DNA of 64,000 nt from JBEEJZ01 sp046046915 (lineage in GTDB: Bacteria > Pseudomonadota > Gammaproteobacteria > Burkholderiales > Burkholderiaceae_C), in NCBI GenBank assembly GCA_046046915.1, contig JBJOIT010000002.1, forward strand, positions 1 to 64,000. The letters are read 5' to 3'. The notes beneath the pieces were generated by a model. That model ran no database searches. It saw only the letters and a list, made by a program, of their open reading frames with translations, and was not told the DNA's origin. Shown here piece by piece: positions 11,416 to 21,567 of this stretch; positions within the stretch are counted from its first letter, which is position 1; each line of letters begins with the position of its first letter. The position numbers and the translations under genes were made by a program.

Positions 11416-11421
11416 TACAAT
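11416..11421 (+). promoter_or_regulatory. -10-like element abutting parE
   Basis: TACAAT lies 8 nt before the parE ATG at 11430 with no Shine-Dalgarno sequence between them, so the message would have almost no leader. A -35 is not clear; TTGTAC at 11388-11393 is too far away (22 nt). Confidence 0.4.
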
Positions 11422-11429
11422 CATTTCCT

Positions 11430-13415
11430 ATGTCTGCCAAACCTTTACCCGTCAAATCGATTCCCGAGTATTCCGAATCCTCTATTCGGGTACTCAAAGG
11501 CCTGGAGCCCGTCAAGCAACGCCCGGGCATGTACACCCGCACTGACAACCCCCTGCACATCCTGCAAGAAGTGCTGGATAACGCCGCAGACGAGGCCCTG
11601 GCTGGCCATGGGAAAAAAATCAAGGTCACATTGCACATCGACGGTTCTGTGACCATCGAGGACGATGGACGAGGCATCCCCTTTGGCATGCATCCTGAAG
11701 AGAATGCGCCCGTCATTGAGTTGGTGTTCACCCGTTTGCACGCCGGTGGCAAGTTTGACAAGGGCAAAGGAGGGGCCTACAGCTTTTCTGGCGGTCTGCA
11801 TGGCGTCGGCGTGAGTGTGACGAATGCGCTGGCCAGCCGTCTCGAGGTCACCAGTTACCGTGAGGGCAAGGTGGCGCACCTGGTGTTCTCGGCTGGGGAC
11901 GTGATTGAACCCCTGCAAACTCGGTCGGCAGCGGAGGGCGATCGTCGTTCAGGCACCACAGTGCGTGTGTGGCCAGATGCCAAGTACTTTGAGTCGTCGG
12001 CGCTGCCGATGGCCGAGCTGGCGCATTTGTTGCGCAGCAAAGCGGTGTTGATGCCTGGCGTGACCGTTTGGCTCACCACCGAAAAAACCCGTGAAACCCA
12101 GAGCTGGCAGTTCAAGGGCGGCTTGATGGATTACCTGTCGCAGACGCTGAACGGAGAACCCGTCATTCCTGCGTTTGAGGGCGAAGGTTTTGCGGATGCT
12201 CAAAACGAGTCTTTTGCCGAAGGCGAGGGCGCTGCCTGGGCAGTGGCCTTCACAGAAGACGGCGCTCCAGTCCGCGAGAGTTATGTGAACCTGATTCCCA
12301 CCAGCGCTGGTGGAACCCATGACAGCGGTCTGCGTGACGGCTTGTTCAACGCTGTCAAAAGCTTTATCGAGCTGCACTCCCTGCTGCCTAAAGGCGTCAA
12401 GCTCTTGCCAGAAGACGTGTTTGCCCGGGCCAGCTATGTGCTCAGTGCCAAGGTCCTTGACCCCCAGTTTCAGGGGCAGATCAAGGAGCGCCTCAATTCC
12501 CGCGATGCGGTTCGGCTGGTATCCAGCTTTGTACGTCCGGCATTGGAGCTGTGGCTCAACCAGCACGTGGATTACGGTAAAAAATTGGCCGAGCTGGCCA
12601 TAAGGGCCGCGCAGTCACGTCAAAAAGCCGGTCAGAAGGTCGAAAAGCGTAAAAGCTCGGGTGTGGCCGTGTTGCCAGGCAAGCTCACCGATTGCGAAAG
12701 CCGCGACATCGCCCACAACGAGGTCTTTCTTGTCGAGGGCGATTCGGCCGGCGGCAGCGCCAAGATGGGGCGCGACAAGGAGTGTCAAGCCATTCTTCCC
12801 CTGCGCGGCAAGGTGCTCAACACTTGGGAAGTGGATCGCGACCGCCTGTTTGCCAACACCGAAATTCATGATATTTCCGTGGCCATTGGGGTCGATCCCC
12901 ACGGCCCCAAGGACACGCCCGACCTCAGCGGTCTGAGATATGGCAAGGTTTGCATCTTGAGCGATGCGGACGTGGATGGCTCGCACATCCAGGTTTTGCT
13001 ACTCACGCTTTTTTTCCGACACTTTCCTAAACTGATCGACGCCGGGCACGTGTATGTGGCACGCCCACCGCTGTTTCGGGTGGATGCACCTGCCCGGGGC
13101 AAAAAGCCAGCCTCTAAAGCCTATGCCCTGGATGAAGGGGAGTTGGGCGCGATTCTGGACAAGCTGCGCAAAGAGGGCGTGCGTGAAGGCGCTTGGACCA
13201 TCAGCCGCTTCAAGGGCCTGGGCGAGATGAACGCCGAGCAATTGTGGGACACCACGCTAAACCCCGATACCCGGCGCTTGCTACCCGTGCAGCTGGGCAG
13301 CACTGATTTTTCCCAAACCGAAGACCTGATGAGCAAGCTGATGGGCAAGGGGGAAGCTGCGGCGCGACGCGAGCTGATGGAACTGCATGGGGATGCCGTT
13401 GAAATCGACGTTTGA
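11430..13415 (+). CDS. parE: DNA topoisomerase IV subunit B
   Basis: ATPase subunit of topoisomerase IV, which unlinks daughter chromosomes. The ATG at 11430 gives 661 aa. GHKL ATPase motifs are EVLDNAADEALAG, DDGRGIPFGMH and GGLHGVGVSVTNAL; the TOPRIM domain has EGDSAGGSAKMGRD and DADVDGSHI; the C-terminus ends in the usual GDAVEIDV. Absence of a long insert and pairing with parC separate it from gyrB. The frame extends 26 codons upstream without conserved features. Confidence 0.97.
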   Translation: MSAKPLPVKSIPEYSESSIRVLKGLEPVKQRPGMYTRTDNPLHILQEVLDNAADEALAGHGKKIKVTLHIDGSVTIEDDGRGIPFGMHPEENAPVIELVFTRLHAGGKFDKGKGGAYSFSGGLHGVGVSVTNALASRLEVTSYREGKVAHLVFSAGDVIEPLQTRSAAEGDRRSGTTVRVWPDAKYFESSALPMAELAHLLRSKAVLMPGVTVWLTTEKTRETQSWQFKGGLMDYLSQTLNGEPVIPAFEGEGFADAQNESFAEGEGAAWAVAFTEDGAPVRESYVNLIPTSAGGTHDSGLRDGLFNAVKSFIELHSLLPKGVKLLPEDVFARASYVLSAKVLDPQFQGQIKERLNSRDAVRLVSSFVRPALELWLNQHVDYGKKLAELAIRAAQSRQKAGQKVEKRKSSGVAVLPGKLTDCESRDIAHNEVFLVEGDSAGGSAKMGRDKECQAILPLRGKVLNTWEVDRDRLFANTEIHDISVAIGVDPHGPKDTPDLSGLRYGKVCILSDADVDGSHIQVLLLTLFFRHFPKLIDAGHVYVARPPLFRVDAPARGKKPASKAYALDEGELGAILDKLRKEGVREGAWTISRFKGLGEMNAEQLWDTTLNPDTRRLLPVQLGSTDFSQTEDLMSKLMGKGEAAARRELMELHGDAVEIDV

Positions 13416-13424
13416 GTGACAAGC

Positions 13425-15770
13425 ATGACCGATCTGATTCAAAGTGAATTGCCATCCGGCGAAGTGGATGGCGAAGTGAACCTGGCCACTTACGCCCAGC
13501 GCGCGTACCTGGAGTACGCACTGAGCGTGGTCAAGGGCCGGGCGCTGCCCGATGCCTGCGATGGCCTCAAGCCGGTTCAGCGGCGCATTCTGTATTCGAT
13601 GTCCCGCATGGGCCTGGGTTTTGGCGGCGCCAACGGAAACACCGGGGCCAAACCAGTCAAGAGTGCCCGGGTGGTGGGCGATGTACTGGGCCGTTTTCAC
13701 CCGCATGGCGACCAATCTGCCTACGACGCCCTGGTGCGCATGGCGCAAGACTTTGCCCAGCGTTACCCGCTGGTCGATGGGCAGGGAAATTTTGGCTCGC
13801 GTGACGGAGACGGCGCTGCCGCTATGCGCTACACCGAGGCCCGCTTGGCCAAGATCACCAGCCTGCTGCTGGACGAAATCGACGAGGGCACGGTGGACTT
13901 TGTGCCCAACTACGACGGTTCGACCGAGGAGCCACGTCAACTGCCTGCCCGCCTGCCGTTTTCGCTGCTCAATGGCGCCAGCGGCATTGCGGTGGGCTTG
14001 GCGACTGAGATTCCGAGCCACAACCTGCGTGAAATTGTCGATGCCTGTGTGGCCCTGATCAAAACCCCTGCGCTCAGTGACGAGGAGTTGCTGGCCATCG
14101 TGCCGGGCCCGGATTACCCAGCCGGCGGTCAGATCATCAGCCCCGCGACCGACATTGCAGACGCCTATCGCACGGGTCGTGGCTCGCTCAAGGTTCGTGC
14201 GCGCTGGAAAATAGAGGAACTGGCCCGTGGCCAATGGCAGCTGGTGGTGACCGAGCTGCCGCCTGGCGTGAGCACCCAAAAGGTGCTGGAAGAAATTGAG
14301 GACATCACCAACCCCAAGGTCAAGGCTGGCAAAAAAGCCTTGTCTCAGGAGCAAAACCAGCTCAAGGCCACCGTTTTGGCGGTGTTGGATGGTGTGCGGG
14401 ACGAGTCCAGCAAGGACGCTGCGGTGCGACTGGTGTGTGAGCCCAAGACCAGCCGCATTTCCCAGCAGGAACTCATCACCACATTGCTGGCCAATACCAG
14501 TTTGGAGACGTCTGCGCCCATCAACCTGACCCTGGTGGGCCTGGATGGCAGACCCACTCAAAAATCCTTGCGCGAGATGTTGACCGAATGGATTTCATTC
14601 CGTCAGATCACCATCGAGCGGCGCTCGCGTCACCGCCTGGGCAAGGTCCTCGATCGGATCCATATATTGGAAGGACGGCAGATTGTTCTGCTGAATATCG
14701 ACGAGGTCATCGCCATCATTCGTCAGTCCGACGAGCCTAAAGCGGCCCTGATCGCCCGTTTCAATTTGAGTGATCGCCAAGCAGAGGACATCCTGGAAAT
14801 CCGTTTGCGTCAGCTGGCGCGTCTGGAAGCCATCAAGATCGAGCAGGAGCTGGGCACGCTGCGAGACGAAAAAAATCGGCTAGACGATATTTTGGGAAGC
14901 CCCGCGACACTGCGCCGCCTGATGGTGAAAGAAATTGAGACCGATGCTCGCCAGTTTGGCGATGCCCGGCGCACCTTGATCCAGACCGAGAAAAAAGCCG
15001 TTCTGGAAGTGAAAGTGCTTGATGAGCCGGTGACCGTGGTGGTCAGCGGGAGTGGTTGGGTGCGAGCGCGGGGTGGACATGGGCATGATCCCGCCAGCTT
15101 TGCGTTTAAGGCGGGTGACGGTTTGTATGGCACGTTTGAATGCCGTAGCGTCGACACGCTCTTGGTGTTTGGCTCTAATGGGCGGGTGTATTCGGTGCCG
15201 GTCTCTGCTCTGCCGGGCGGGCGAGGAGATGGGCAACCCGTCACGTCCTTGCTGGAGCTGGAGGCTGGCACGCAGTTGCTGTATTACTTTGCCGGCCCTG
15301 CCAGCGCATCACTGTTGCTTAGCAGCAGCGGTGGCTACGGCTTTGTGGCAACCGTGGAGCAGATGAGTTCGCGTCAAAAATCTGGCAAGGCCTTTGTGAC
15401 CTGCAACCCAGGTGAAACCTTGTGCCGTCCCTCACCGGTGGCATCGCCGGCGCAGGGTTGGCCTGCTGCCACCCATGTGGCCTGCGCCTCGGTGGGCGGC
15501 CGCATCCTGACCTTTGAGATCACGGAGCTGAAAACCATGGCCAATGGCGGGCGTGGCCTGATGCTGATCGACTTGGAGGACAAAGACAGCCTAGCTGGGG
15601 CAGCTGCTTACTGCCGCAGCATCCGGCTAGAGGGTGTCGGCCGCGGTGGCAAAGCGCGCGAGGAAACCCTGGAGATCCGCAGCCTGAACAATGCCCGTGC
15701 GGTCCGGGGCCGCAAGGGCAAGGCCGCCGACCTGGGTTTCAAGCCCAGCATGATTGGGCGGGTGGAGTGA
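13425..15770 (+). CDS. parC: DNA topoisomerase IV subunit A
   Basis: Breakage-reunion subunit of topoisomerase IV. The ATG at 13425, 9 nt past the parE stop, gives 781 aa; a GTG three codons earlier is also possible. The catalytic tyrosine is Tyr136 in [10 protein letters not shown]. The quinolone region reads [12 protein letters not shown], with Gln97 where E. coli has Ser80 and Asp101 for Glu84. The winged-helix, tower and coiled-coil parts are followed by a C-terminal beta-pinwheel (from about residue 500) with repeated [15 protein letters not shown] blades. Confidence 0.97.
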   Translation: MTDLIQSELPSGEVDGEVNLATYAQRAYLEYALSVVKGRALPDACDGLKPVQRRILYSMSRMGLGFGGANGNTGAKPVKSARVVGDVLGRFHPHGDQSAYDALVRMAQDFAQRYPLVDGQGNFGSRDGDGAAAMRYTEARLAKITSLLLDEIDEGTVDFVPNYDGSTEEPRQLPARLPFSLLNGASGIAVGLATEIPSHNLREIVDACVALIKTPALSDEELLAIVPGPDYPAGGQIISPATDIADAYRTGRGSLKVRARWKIEELARGQWQLVVTELPPGVSTQKVLEEIEDITNPKVKAGKKALSQEQNQLKATVLAVLDGVRDESSKDAAVRLVCEPKTSRISQQELITTLLANTSLETSAPINLTLVGLDGRPTQKSLREMLTEWISFRQITIERRSRHRLGKVLDRIHILEGRQIVLLNIDEVIAIIRQSDEPKAALIARFNLSDRQAEDILEIRLRQLARLEAIKIEQELGTLRDEKNRLDDILGSPATLRRLMVKEIETDARQFGDARRTLIQTEKKAVLEVKVLDEPVTVVVSGSGWVRARGGHGHDPASFAFKAGDGLYGTFECRSVDTLLVFGSNGRVYSVPVSALPGGRGDGQPVTSLLELEAGTQLLYYFAGPASASLLLSSSGGYGFVATVEQMSSRQKSGKAFVTCNPGETLCRPSPVASPAQGWPAATHVACASVGGRILTFEITELKTMANGGRGLMLIDLEDKDSLAGAAAYCRSIRLEGVGRGGKAREETLEIRSLNNARAVRGRKGKAADLGFKPSMIGRVE

Positions 15771-15787
15771 GCTGGCGTGCCAGCCGC

Positions 15788-17005
15788 CTAATTTGTTGAC
15801 GCTTGCAGGCCCTGCAGGGCGCGTGCAATGCGTGCTGGCTGCACCGTGACCTTGAGGCTGTCCTGCCTGATGGGTGCTTGTGCGGTGTAGGCCGGCTCGC
15901 TGGTGTCACGCAAGACATAAGGATTGAGCCCCAGGCCTGTGGGTCCGACCAGGCTAACCACCAGGGGCGTGTTGGCCTGAGCACCGCGCTTGACGGCAAC
16001 GGCTCGCTCTCCGTTGCCCAAGGCCACGCAGGTGCCCGGTGGGTAAAAACCCAGAACATGGGCCATGGCCTGGGCAATCCGCAGTTCTTCATCAGGCATG
16101 CCAAGAATGCTGTCTTTGGTAGCGCCGATAGCTGACAAACCAACACGGTTGGCACGGGCCGCCATTTTGGCAACGAAGATATCCGCCGCCCGCAGGATGC
16201 GCCGGCATTCCAGGTTGCGCTCAAGCCCCAAAGCTGCGTTTGTGTCGTGGTGAAAACGCACGATATCGATCAGATCTTCATTGACCAAGCCAAAGTCGAG
16301 CAGGATGTCCACGCTGATGTTGGCATGCGTCTGTATCAGTTGCTGTTGGGCAGCGTCCGGTTTGGCATTTTGTCGGGTCAGTGCATCTTGCTCTCTTGCC
16401 ATACCGATGTTCATCACCAGGGCTGCCTGAAACAGTACCGGTCGGACAATGTCGGGTATGCCCAGCTTGCGTGCAGTCAGTTCGCACAAGGTGGCTGAGA
16501 GCAAAGCGTGGGTGGCACAGTACGAGAGCTGCGGATCTGCCAAGGCCTGGAACAGTTCGAACAGGCAGGCGTCAGGATCGGCGTCGATCAGCGCCATGCC
16601 TCGGGCCTGTACAGCCTCCAGCCTGGCCACGGGCAATCGTGCGGAACTGCCTTGGTAGAGCAGGCCATGTAGCACCGCCTGCATGTCCAACCACCCGCCC
16701 ACAATGCCTTGTACTACCGTGTAGTCCACCTCCAGGATCGTAGAGGGAAAGGGCACGCGCGCAATCTCCTCGGTCGATGCGCCATCGCGCAACATGCTGT
16801 ACACCAAGCGGTCATAGCTGCGCGCCCATGCTTTGAAGTCGTGCGGTTTGGCGCAGGGCTGGTGGCGTTCGAGTTGTTCGCGGTGCTCCAAGGACTTGAT
16901 GACCTGGCCTTTTTTCAATAACAGGTTACCGCGGCCGTCCCAGACATCGATCGGCAAGGGTTTGCCGACTTCAACACGAAAGATAGGCAGTGGTACGTAA
17001 TTCAT
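15788..17005 (-). CDS. HD-GYP-like domain protein lacking the HD dyad
   Basis: With the ATG at 17003-17005 the protein is 405 aa. The middle and C-terminal part follows an HD-GYP/HD phosphohydrolase helix plan: CATHALLSATLCELTA, then FQAALVMNIGMAREQ where active members have AALLHDIG, then QTHANISVDILLDFGL and IVRFHHDTNAALG. The metal-binding HD pair is replaced by Met-Asn, so cyclic-di-GMP hydrolysis is doubtful; it may be a sensor or scaffold. The first 70 residues may be a separate small domain. It converges on parC (17 nt) and is divergent from the FAD monooxygenase. Confidence 0.7.
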   Translation of the reverse strand: MNYVPLPIFRVEVGKPLPIDVWDGRGNLLLKKGQVIKSLEHREQLERHQPCAKPHDFKAWARSYDRLVYSMLRDGASTEEIARVPFPSTILEVDYTVVQGIVGGWLDMQAVLHGLLYQGSSARLPVARLEAVQARGMALIDADPDACLFELFQALADPQLSYCATHALLSATLCELTARKLGIPDIVRPVLFQAALVMNIGMAREQDALTRQNAKPDAAQQQLIQTHANISVDILLDFGLVNEDLIDIVRFHHDTNAALGLERNLECRRILRAADIFVAKMAARANRVGLSAIGATKDSILGMPDEELRIAQAMAHVLGFYPPGTCVALGNGERAVAVKRGAQANTPLVVSLVGPTGLGLNPYVLRDTSEPAYTAQAPIRQDSLKVTVQPARIARALQGLQASTN

Positions 17006-17108
17006 CGAAGTGTGAGGCAGCAGAAATAGCAAAGGGTAGTGCCTAGGATACGGGATGACGGGCTGGGCAAAGGGGCAATAAGCCTGTTCTGCAGGCACAA
17101 TTTGCCAG

Positions 17109-18338
17109 ATGAAACCAATGGCATTGATTGCGGGTGGCGGTATAGGAGGTTTGGCCGCCGCGCTGGCGCTGAACCGCGCGGGCTGGGCGGCCCAGGTGTT
17201 TGAGCAGGCCGGCATGTTTGCAGAGGTGGGCGCTGGCATCCAGCTCGGGCCCAACGTCACCCGGCAATTGCATGCTTGGGGTCTAACGGCTGCGCTGGAG
17301 GGAGTGGCGGCTTTCCCGCATCAGCTCCAGGTCCGAGACGCTGCTTCTGGCCGTATGCTGGGCGAATTGCCTCTGGGGCGGCGCTCGATCGAGCACTATG
17401 GCGCTCCTTACGCCACGATACACCGGGCCGACCTGCATCAGCTGCTGCTGCATGCCGTACAAGCTCAGGGTGATGTGGCCTGGCACCTTGGAACTCAGGT
17501 TCATGACTTTGACGATGGAGCGCAGGCAGTGGAGGTGACCGCACAGCGCACGACCCAAGATGCCACGGTTTTGCCCCCGTACACCGCCAAGGGCGAGCTG
17601 ATGGTGGGGGCTGATGGCGTCTGGAGTCAGGTGCGCCAGCACTTGTTGCAGGATGGACCGGCGCGTCCAACCGGGCATCTGGCCTACCGTGCGCTGGTGG
17701 CGCAGGCAGATTTACCTTTAGGCCTGCGTAGCCACCAAGTCACCGTGTGGCTGGGGCCTCACCTGCATGTGGTGGACTACCCGGTGCGGGCCAGCGAGGC
17801 TCGCAACATCGTGGCTTTTCTGGAGGGCCCCCCTCCCGCCGATCCTCGGGATTGGGATCACCAGGCGACAGCCGCACAGTTGCAAGCGGCGATGAAGTAC
17901 TTGTCCGGCCCCCTGCAGGCTTTGATGGAGGCCGTGACGGCGACGACTCAGGCAGCAGGATCAGGCTGGCGCTTGTGGGCACTGAACAACCGGCCCCCCA
18001 TGAGGGGCCCGGATGAGCATGCGCGGGGACGTGTTGCGCTTGTGGGCGATGCCGCACACCCGATGTTGCCCTATCTGGCACAGGGCGCTGGTATGGCCAT
18101 TGAGGATGCCGCTTGCTTGGGCAGCGTCATTCAAAGGCGCGACTTGGGCGTGCCGGAGCGCTTGCGGCTGTATGCAGAGCAACGCTGGCAGCGCAACGCA
18201 CGTGTGCAAGCCCGAGCCATGCGTAACGGGGTGATTTTTCATGCCACAGGGCCGGTGCGTTGGGGCCGGGATTTGGCCATGCGGGCGCTGGGCGCGCGCT
18301 TGCTGGATATGCCCTGGCTCTATGGCGGTCCGACTTAG
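17109..18338 (+). CDS. FAD-dependent monooxygenase, salicylate hydroxylase-like
   Basis: A 409-aa single-component aromatic-hydroxylase-type flavoprotein. It has the FAD GxGxxG fold at the N-terminus (AGGGIGGLAAALALNRAGW), the DG motif (LMVGADGVWSQVRQ) and the GD motif (RVALVGDAAHPMLPYLAQG). The class adds hydroxyl groups to aromatic or N-heterocyclic acids using NAD(P)H and O2. The neighbour kynU suggests a substrate from tryptophan or anthranilate breakdown, but it is not a recognisable kynurenine 3-monooxygenase and its end overlaps kynU tail to tail by 4 nt. CACAAT lies 7 nt before the ATG. Confidence 0.85.
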   Translation: MKPMALIAGGGIGGLAAALALNRAGWAAQVFEQAGMFAEVGAGIQLGPNVTRQLHAWGLTAALEGVAAFPHQLQVRDAASGRMLGELPLGRRSIEHYGAPYATIHRADLHQLLLHAVQAQGDVAWHLGTQVHDFDDGAQAVEVTAQRTTQDATVLPPYTAKGELMVGADGVWSQVRQHLLQDGPARPTGHLAYRALVAQADLPLGLRSHQVTVWLGPHLHVVDYPVRASEARNIVAFLEGPPPADPRDWDHQATAAQLQAAMKYLSGPLQALMEAVTATTQAAGSGWRLWALNNRPPMRGPDEHARGRVALVGDAAHPMLPYLAQGAGMAIEDAACLGSVIQRRDLGVPERLRLYAEQRWQRNARVQARAMRNGVIFHATGPVRWGRDLAMRALGARLLDMPWLYGGPT

Positions 18339-19666
18339 GTCACAGCCTGCTGTTGGTTGAAGCGGTCTTCTTGCCATTCACCGCTCTCCAGAACCTGGCG
18401 CATATTTTCTACAGCATGCCAGACGTCAGCAAAGCTTATGTACAGTGGCGTGAAACCAAAGCGCAGGATGTCCTGCTGACCCACCGAGCCGGACGCGCTG
18501 CCCGGATCACCAGCACGAAAGTCGCCTATTACGCCCCGCGCGATCAGCGCCTGCACGATGGCATAGGCACCGCTCGGTCTTGCCAGGCAGACCTGGGATC
18601 CCCGCTTCGAGTGGGAGCGTGGGGTGACCAGCGTCAAACCATGGCCGACGCAGCGTTCCTCAATCAACTCAATAAAAAGATCGGTCAGCGCCAGTGACTT
18701 GGTCCGCAAGGCCTGCATGGCAGTTTGCGTTGGCACGCAACGGTCAGCAGCGCGCACGGTGTCCAGCCCACATTCGAGGGCTGCCAAGCTGATGATGGGC
18801 TGGGTGCCACACAAATAGCGGCTGATGCCCTCGGTGGGCTGGTAGTGGGGGGTAAACGCGAAGGGCGCTGCATGGCCCCACCAGCCCGACAGCGGCTGCC
18901 AGAATCTGTTCACATGGCGCGGGTGTACCCAGACGAAGGCCGGCGCGCCCGGGCCCCCATTGAGGTATTTGTAACCGCAGCCCACGGCAAAGTCTGCTCC
19001 GTCACGTTTCAGGTCGACCGGCACCGCACCTGCGCTGTGCGCCAAGTCCCACACCACCAAGGCTCCGGCAGCATGGGCTTGTGCTGACAAGGCTGCCATG
19101 TCGTGCATGGCGCCCGTGCGGTAGTTCACATGGGTCAGCATGAGCACGGCCAGGTCGGATGCGGCAGGAGACTGCAGAGCTGCACTCAATTCGTCCGCTT
19201 CGATCAGCTCCAGCGTAAAGCCCTGCTCCCGGCAAAGGCCCTCTGCAATGTAGAGGTCGGTCGGGAAGTTGCTGCGCTCCGACAGGATACGGTTTCGCTT
19301 TGGCTGACCTTGTTTGGCCATCGCGATGGCGGCACTCAGCACTTTGTAGAGGTTGATGGAAGTGCTGTCCGTGACCACCACTTCATCTGGCCCCGCACCC
19401 ACCAGCGGCGCCAGTTGATTGCCCAAACGCTGCGGCAAATCAAACCAGCCCGCGGTATTCCAGGACCGGATCAGGCCTTGCCCCCACTCCTGTTGCACGA
19501 CCTCAGCAATCCGTTTGGGCGTGGCGCGCGGCAAAACACCCAAAGAATTGCCATCGAGGTAAATCACGCCCGCTGGCAGGTCAAACAGCTCACGCAAGTG
19601 GCGCAAGGCGTCCTGCGCGTCCAGTGCCTCGCAGGATTGGAGTGTTGTGGCTGGCATGGAGGTCAT
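18335..19666 (-). CDS. kynU: Kynureninase
   Basis: PLP enzyme cleaving kynurenine to anthranilate and alanine in tryptophan catabolism. At 443 aa it has AVTDS-like cofactor-binding features (VVVTDSTSINLYK), the aspartate region VVWDLAHSAGAVPVDL, the PLP lysine in GCGYKYLNGGPGAPAF, and the C-terminal DILRFGFTPLYIS. It follows kynB by 24 nt. A second ATG three codons in is an alternative start. Its 3' end overlaps the convergent monooxygenase. Confidence 0.96.
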   Translation of the reverse strand: MTSMPATTLQSCEALDAQDALRHLRELFDLPAGVIYLDGNSLGVLPRATPKRIAEVVQQEWGQGLIRSWNTAGWFDLPQRLGNQLAPLVGAGPDEVVVTDSTSINLYKVLSAAIAMAKQGQPKRNRILSERSNFPTDLYIAEGLCREQGFTLELIEADELSAALQSPAASDLAVLMLTHVNYRTGAMHDMAALSAQAHAAGALVVWDLAHSAGAVPVDLKRDGADFAVGCGYKYLNGGPGAPAFVWVHPRHVNRFWQPLSGWWGHAAPFAFTPHYQPTEGISRYLCGTQPIISLAALECGLDTVRAADRCVPTQTAMQALRTKSLALTDLFIELIEERCVGHGLTLVTPRSHSKRGSQVCLARPSGAYAIVQALIARGVIGDFRAGDPGSASGSVGQQDILRFGFTPLYISFADVWHAVENMRQVLESGEWQEDRFNQQQAVT

Positions 19667-19690
19667 AGTCGGGGTTCCGTCGAAATCAGG

Positions 19691-20323
19691 TCAGAGTTCA
19701 CGCAACACGGCTCGCACCGGACTGGCATCAGCGGTCATGAGCTTCAGGGGCAGGGCGATCAGCTCATAGTCGCCCTCAGGCACCTGATCAAGCAACAGGT
19801 TCTCCAGCACACGCATGTCCCGGCGCCGGATCACCTGATGGCTGGGGAGAGTCTTGCTGTCAGCTGGGTCGATGCTGGCGCTATCGATGCCCACGAGTGT
19901 CACGCCCCGATCTGCCAGTGCCTCCAGGGTGTCAGGGTGAAACGCGGGCAGTGCGTCATCAAATCGGTCTTGTGGCATCCGGACATAGGTCCGCACCAGC
20001 ACACGTGGCGGCAAGTCTTTCAGAGCGTGGGCCAGGTCGTCCAAGTGAACCAGGGCACTTGTATTGATGGCATGAATGACCCGGCACTGCCCCAAAAAGG
20101 GTGTCAGGTCTAGCGCACCCACGGCGCTGCCGTCGGGGTCGTAATGCAGGGGGGCATCGGCATGCGCTCCCAGGTGGGGCGACAGGGTGAGGCTGCCCAC
20201 ATTGACCGGGCAGTCGGAAGACATCGTGGCGACCCATGTTTGGCGATAAGCGGTGTCGCCAGGGAAAGCTGGACTGGTGGCATCCAGTGGCGGCGAGATG
20301 TCCCAAAGTCGTTTCATGGGCAA
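19691..20323 (-). CDS. kynB: Kynurenine formamidase (arylformamidase)
   Basis: Metal-dependent cyclase-fold hydrolase that removes the formyl group from N-formylkynurenine. In 210 aa it shows WDISPPLDATSPAFPGD at the N-terminus and the metal-binding HLGAHADAPLHY (residues about 50-61), the bacterial KynB form of HxGTHxDxPxH. It feeds kynU, 24 nt downstream. The first pathway enzyme, tryptophan 2,3-dioxygenase (kynA), is not in the window. Confidence 0.95.
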   Translation of the reverse strand: MPMKRLWDISPPLDATSPAFPGDTAYRQTWVATMSSDCPVNVGSLTLSPHLGAHADAPLHYDPDGSAVGALDLTPFLGQCRVIHAINTSALVHLDDLAHALKDLPPRVLVRTYVRMPQDRFDDALPAFHPDTLEALADRGVTLVGIDSASIDPADSKTLPSHQVIRRRDMRVLENLLLDQVPEGDYELIALPLKLMTADASPVRAVLREL

Positions 20324-20329
20324 ACGGCT

Positions 20330-20647
20330 TCAGGCGGAGGAGGCATTCAGATCCGGCAGGCCGCGCCTGGCCCTGGCCCGGTGACAGGCGTCCGAGCCTT
20401 CCTCAAATTCGCGGCATGGCGATGGCCGCCACTCGTAGATGCCACAGCCCACATGTACGCCAATTTGGCCAGTCAAGGCCGCGCAGCGTATGGGCACGTG
20501 GTCGGTACCCCGCATACGGCAGGTGCTCCCATTGACTTCGACAGCCAGACCGGAGGGAACCTGCCCGCCCATGTCATCGAGCTCGTAGACCGAAAAATCC
20601 ACCCGAAAATTGGCACAGCAGGCGCCGCAACTCTGACAAGCGGACAT
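20330..20647 (-). CDS. YkgJ-family cysteine cluster protein
   Basis: A 105-aa protein with the zinc- or iron-chelating cysteine pattern of the YkgJ family: CQSCGACC at residues 4-11, then single cysteines in STCRMRG, IRCAALTG, GCGIYE and RPSPCREF. The biochemical role of the family is unknown. It sits between argF (1-nt overlap) and kynB (6 nt) in a tight leftward run. Confidence 0.85.
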   Translation of the reverse strand: MSACQSCGACCANFRVDFSVYELDDMGGQVPSGLAVEVNGSTCRMRGTDHVPIRCAALTGQIGVHVGCGIYEWRPSPCREFEEGSDACHRARARRGLPDLNASSA

Positions 20648-21567
20648 CAGAGGCGACCCAGCAGCAGGTACTCCATCAGGGCTTTTTGGACGTGCATGCG
20701 GTTCTCAGCTTCATCCCACACCACGGACTGTGGCCCGTCAATCACGTCGGCGTCGACCTCTTCGCCACGGTGAGCGGGCAAGCAGTGCATGAACAGTGCA
20801 TCTGGTCGGGCGACCGACATCATGTCTGCGCTCACGCGCCAGGCCGCAAAGGCAAGCTTGCGGGCTTCGTTTTCTGCCTCGTAACCCATGCTGGTCCAGA
20901 CATCGGTGGTCACCAGGTCCGCCCCTAAACAGGCGTCCATGGGATTTACAAAGACCTTGTAGCTGTCGCTGCTGCGCAGACCAGCCACGGCCTGGTCAAC
21001 TTCGTAGCCGCTGGGCGTGCTGAGATGAACCGTGAAACCCAGCAATTCTGCGGCCTGCAGCCAGGTGTTGGCCATGTTGTTGCCATCGCCTACCCATGCC
21101 ACGGTCTTGCCGGCGATCGATCCACGGTGCTCGATGAAGGTGAAGATGTCTGCCAGGATTTGGCAGGGGTGAAATTCGTTGGTCAGGCCGTTGATGACCG
21201 GTACACGCGAGTGGGCGGCAAAGCGTTCAAGTTTGTCCTGTCCAAAGGTTCGGATCATCACCAAGTCCACCATGCGGCTGATCACCTTGGCGCTGTCTTC
21301 GATCGGCTCGGCCCGACCCAATTGGCTGTCGCCGGTGGTGAGGTGCACCACGCTGCCCCCCAGCTGATACATGCCGGCCTCAAAGCTCACCCGGGTGCGG
21401 GTGGACGCTTTCTCGAAAATCATGGCCAGGGTGCGGTCGGCCAGTGGGTGGTGCTTCTCGTAAGACTTGAACTTTTTCTTGATCAACGCAGCCCGGTGAA
21501 ACAGGTAAGCGTAGTCATCCGCTGAAAAATCACTGAACTGGAGGTAATGCTGGATGGGGTTGCTCAC
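20647..21567 (-). CDS. argF: Ornithine carbamoyltransferase
   Basis: Makes citrulline from ornithine and carbamoyl phosphate in arginine synthesis. The 306-aa anabolic-type protein has the carbamoyl-phosphate loop ASTRTRVSFEAG, the NEFHPCQILAD motif, and the ornithine-binding FMHCLPAHRGEEV. Its start overlaps the argD stop by 4 nt and its stop overlaps the ykgJ start by 1 nt. Confidence 0.97.
   Translation of the reverse strand: MSNPIQHYLQFSDFSADDYAYLFHRAALIKKKFKSYEKHHPLADRTLAMIFEKASTRTRVSFEAGMYQLGGSVVHLTTGDSQLGRAEPIEDSAKVISRMVDLVMIRTFGQDKLERFAAHSRVPVINGLTNEFHPCQILADIFTFIEHRGSIAGKTVAWVGDGNNMANTWLQAAELLGFTVHLSTPSGYEVDQAVAGLRSSDSYKVFVNPMDACLGADLVTTDVWTSMGYEAENEARKLAFAAWRVSADMMSVARPDALFMHCLPAHRGEEVDADVIDGPQSVVWDEAENRMHVQKALMEYLLLGRL

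Noticed and set aside
13281..14561. 426-codon open frame on - strand
   Set aside because: Antisense to parE/parC with no domain or start signal.
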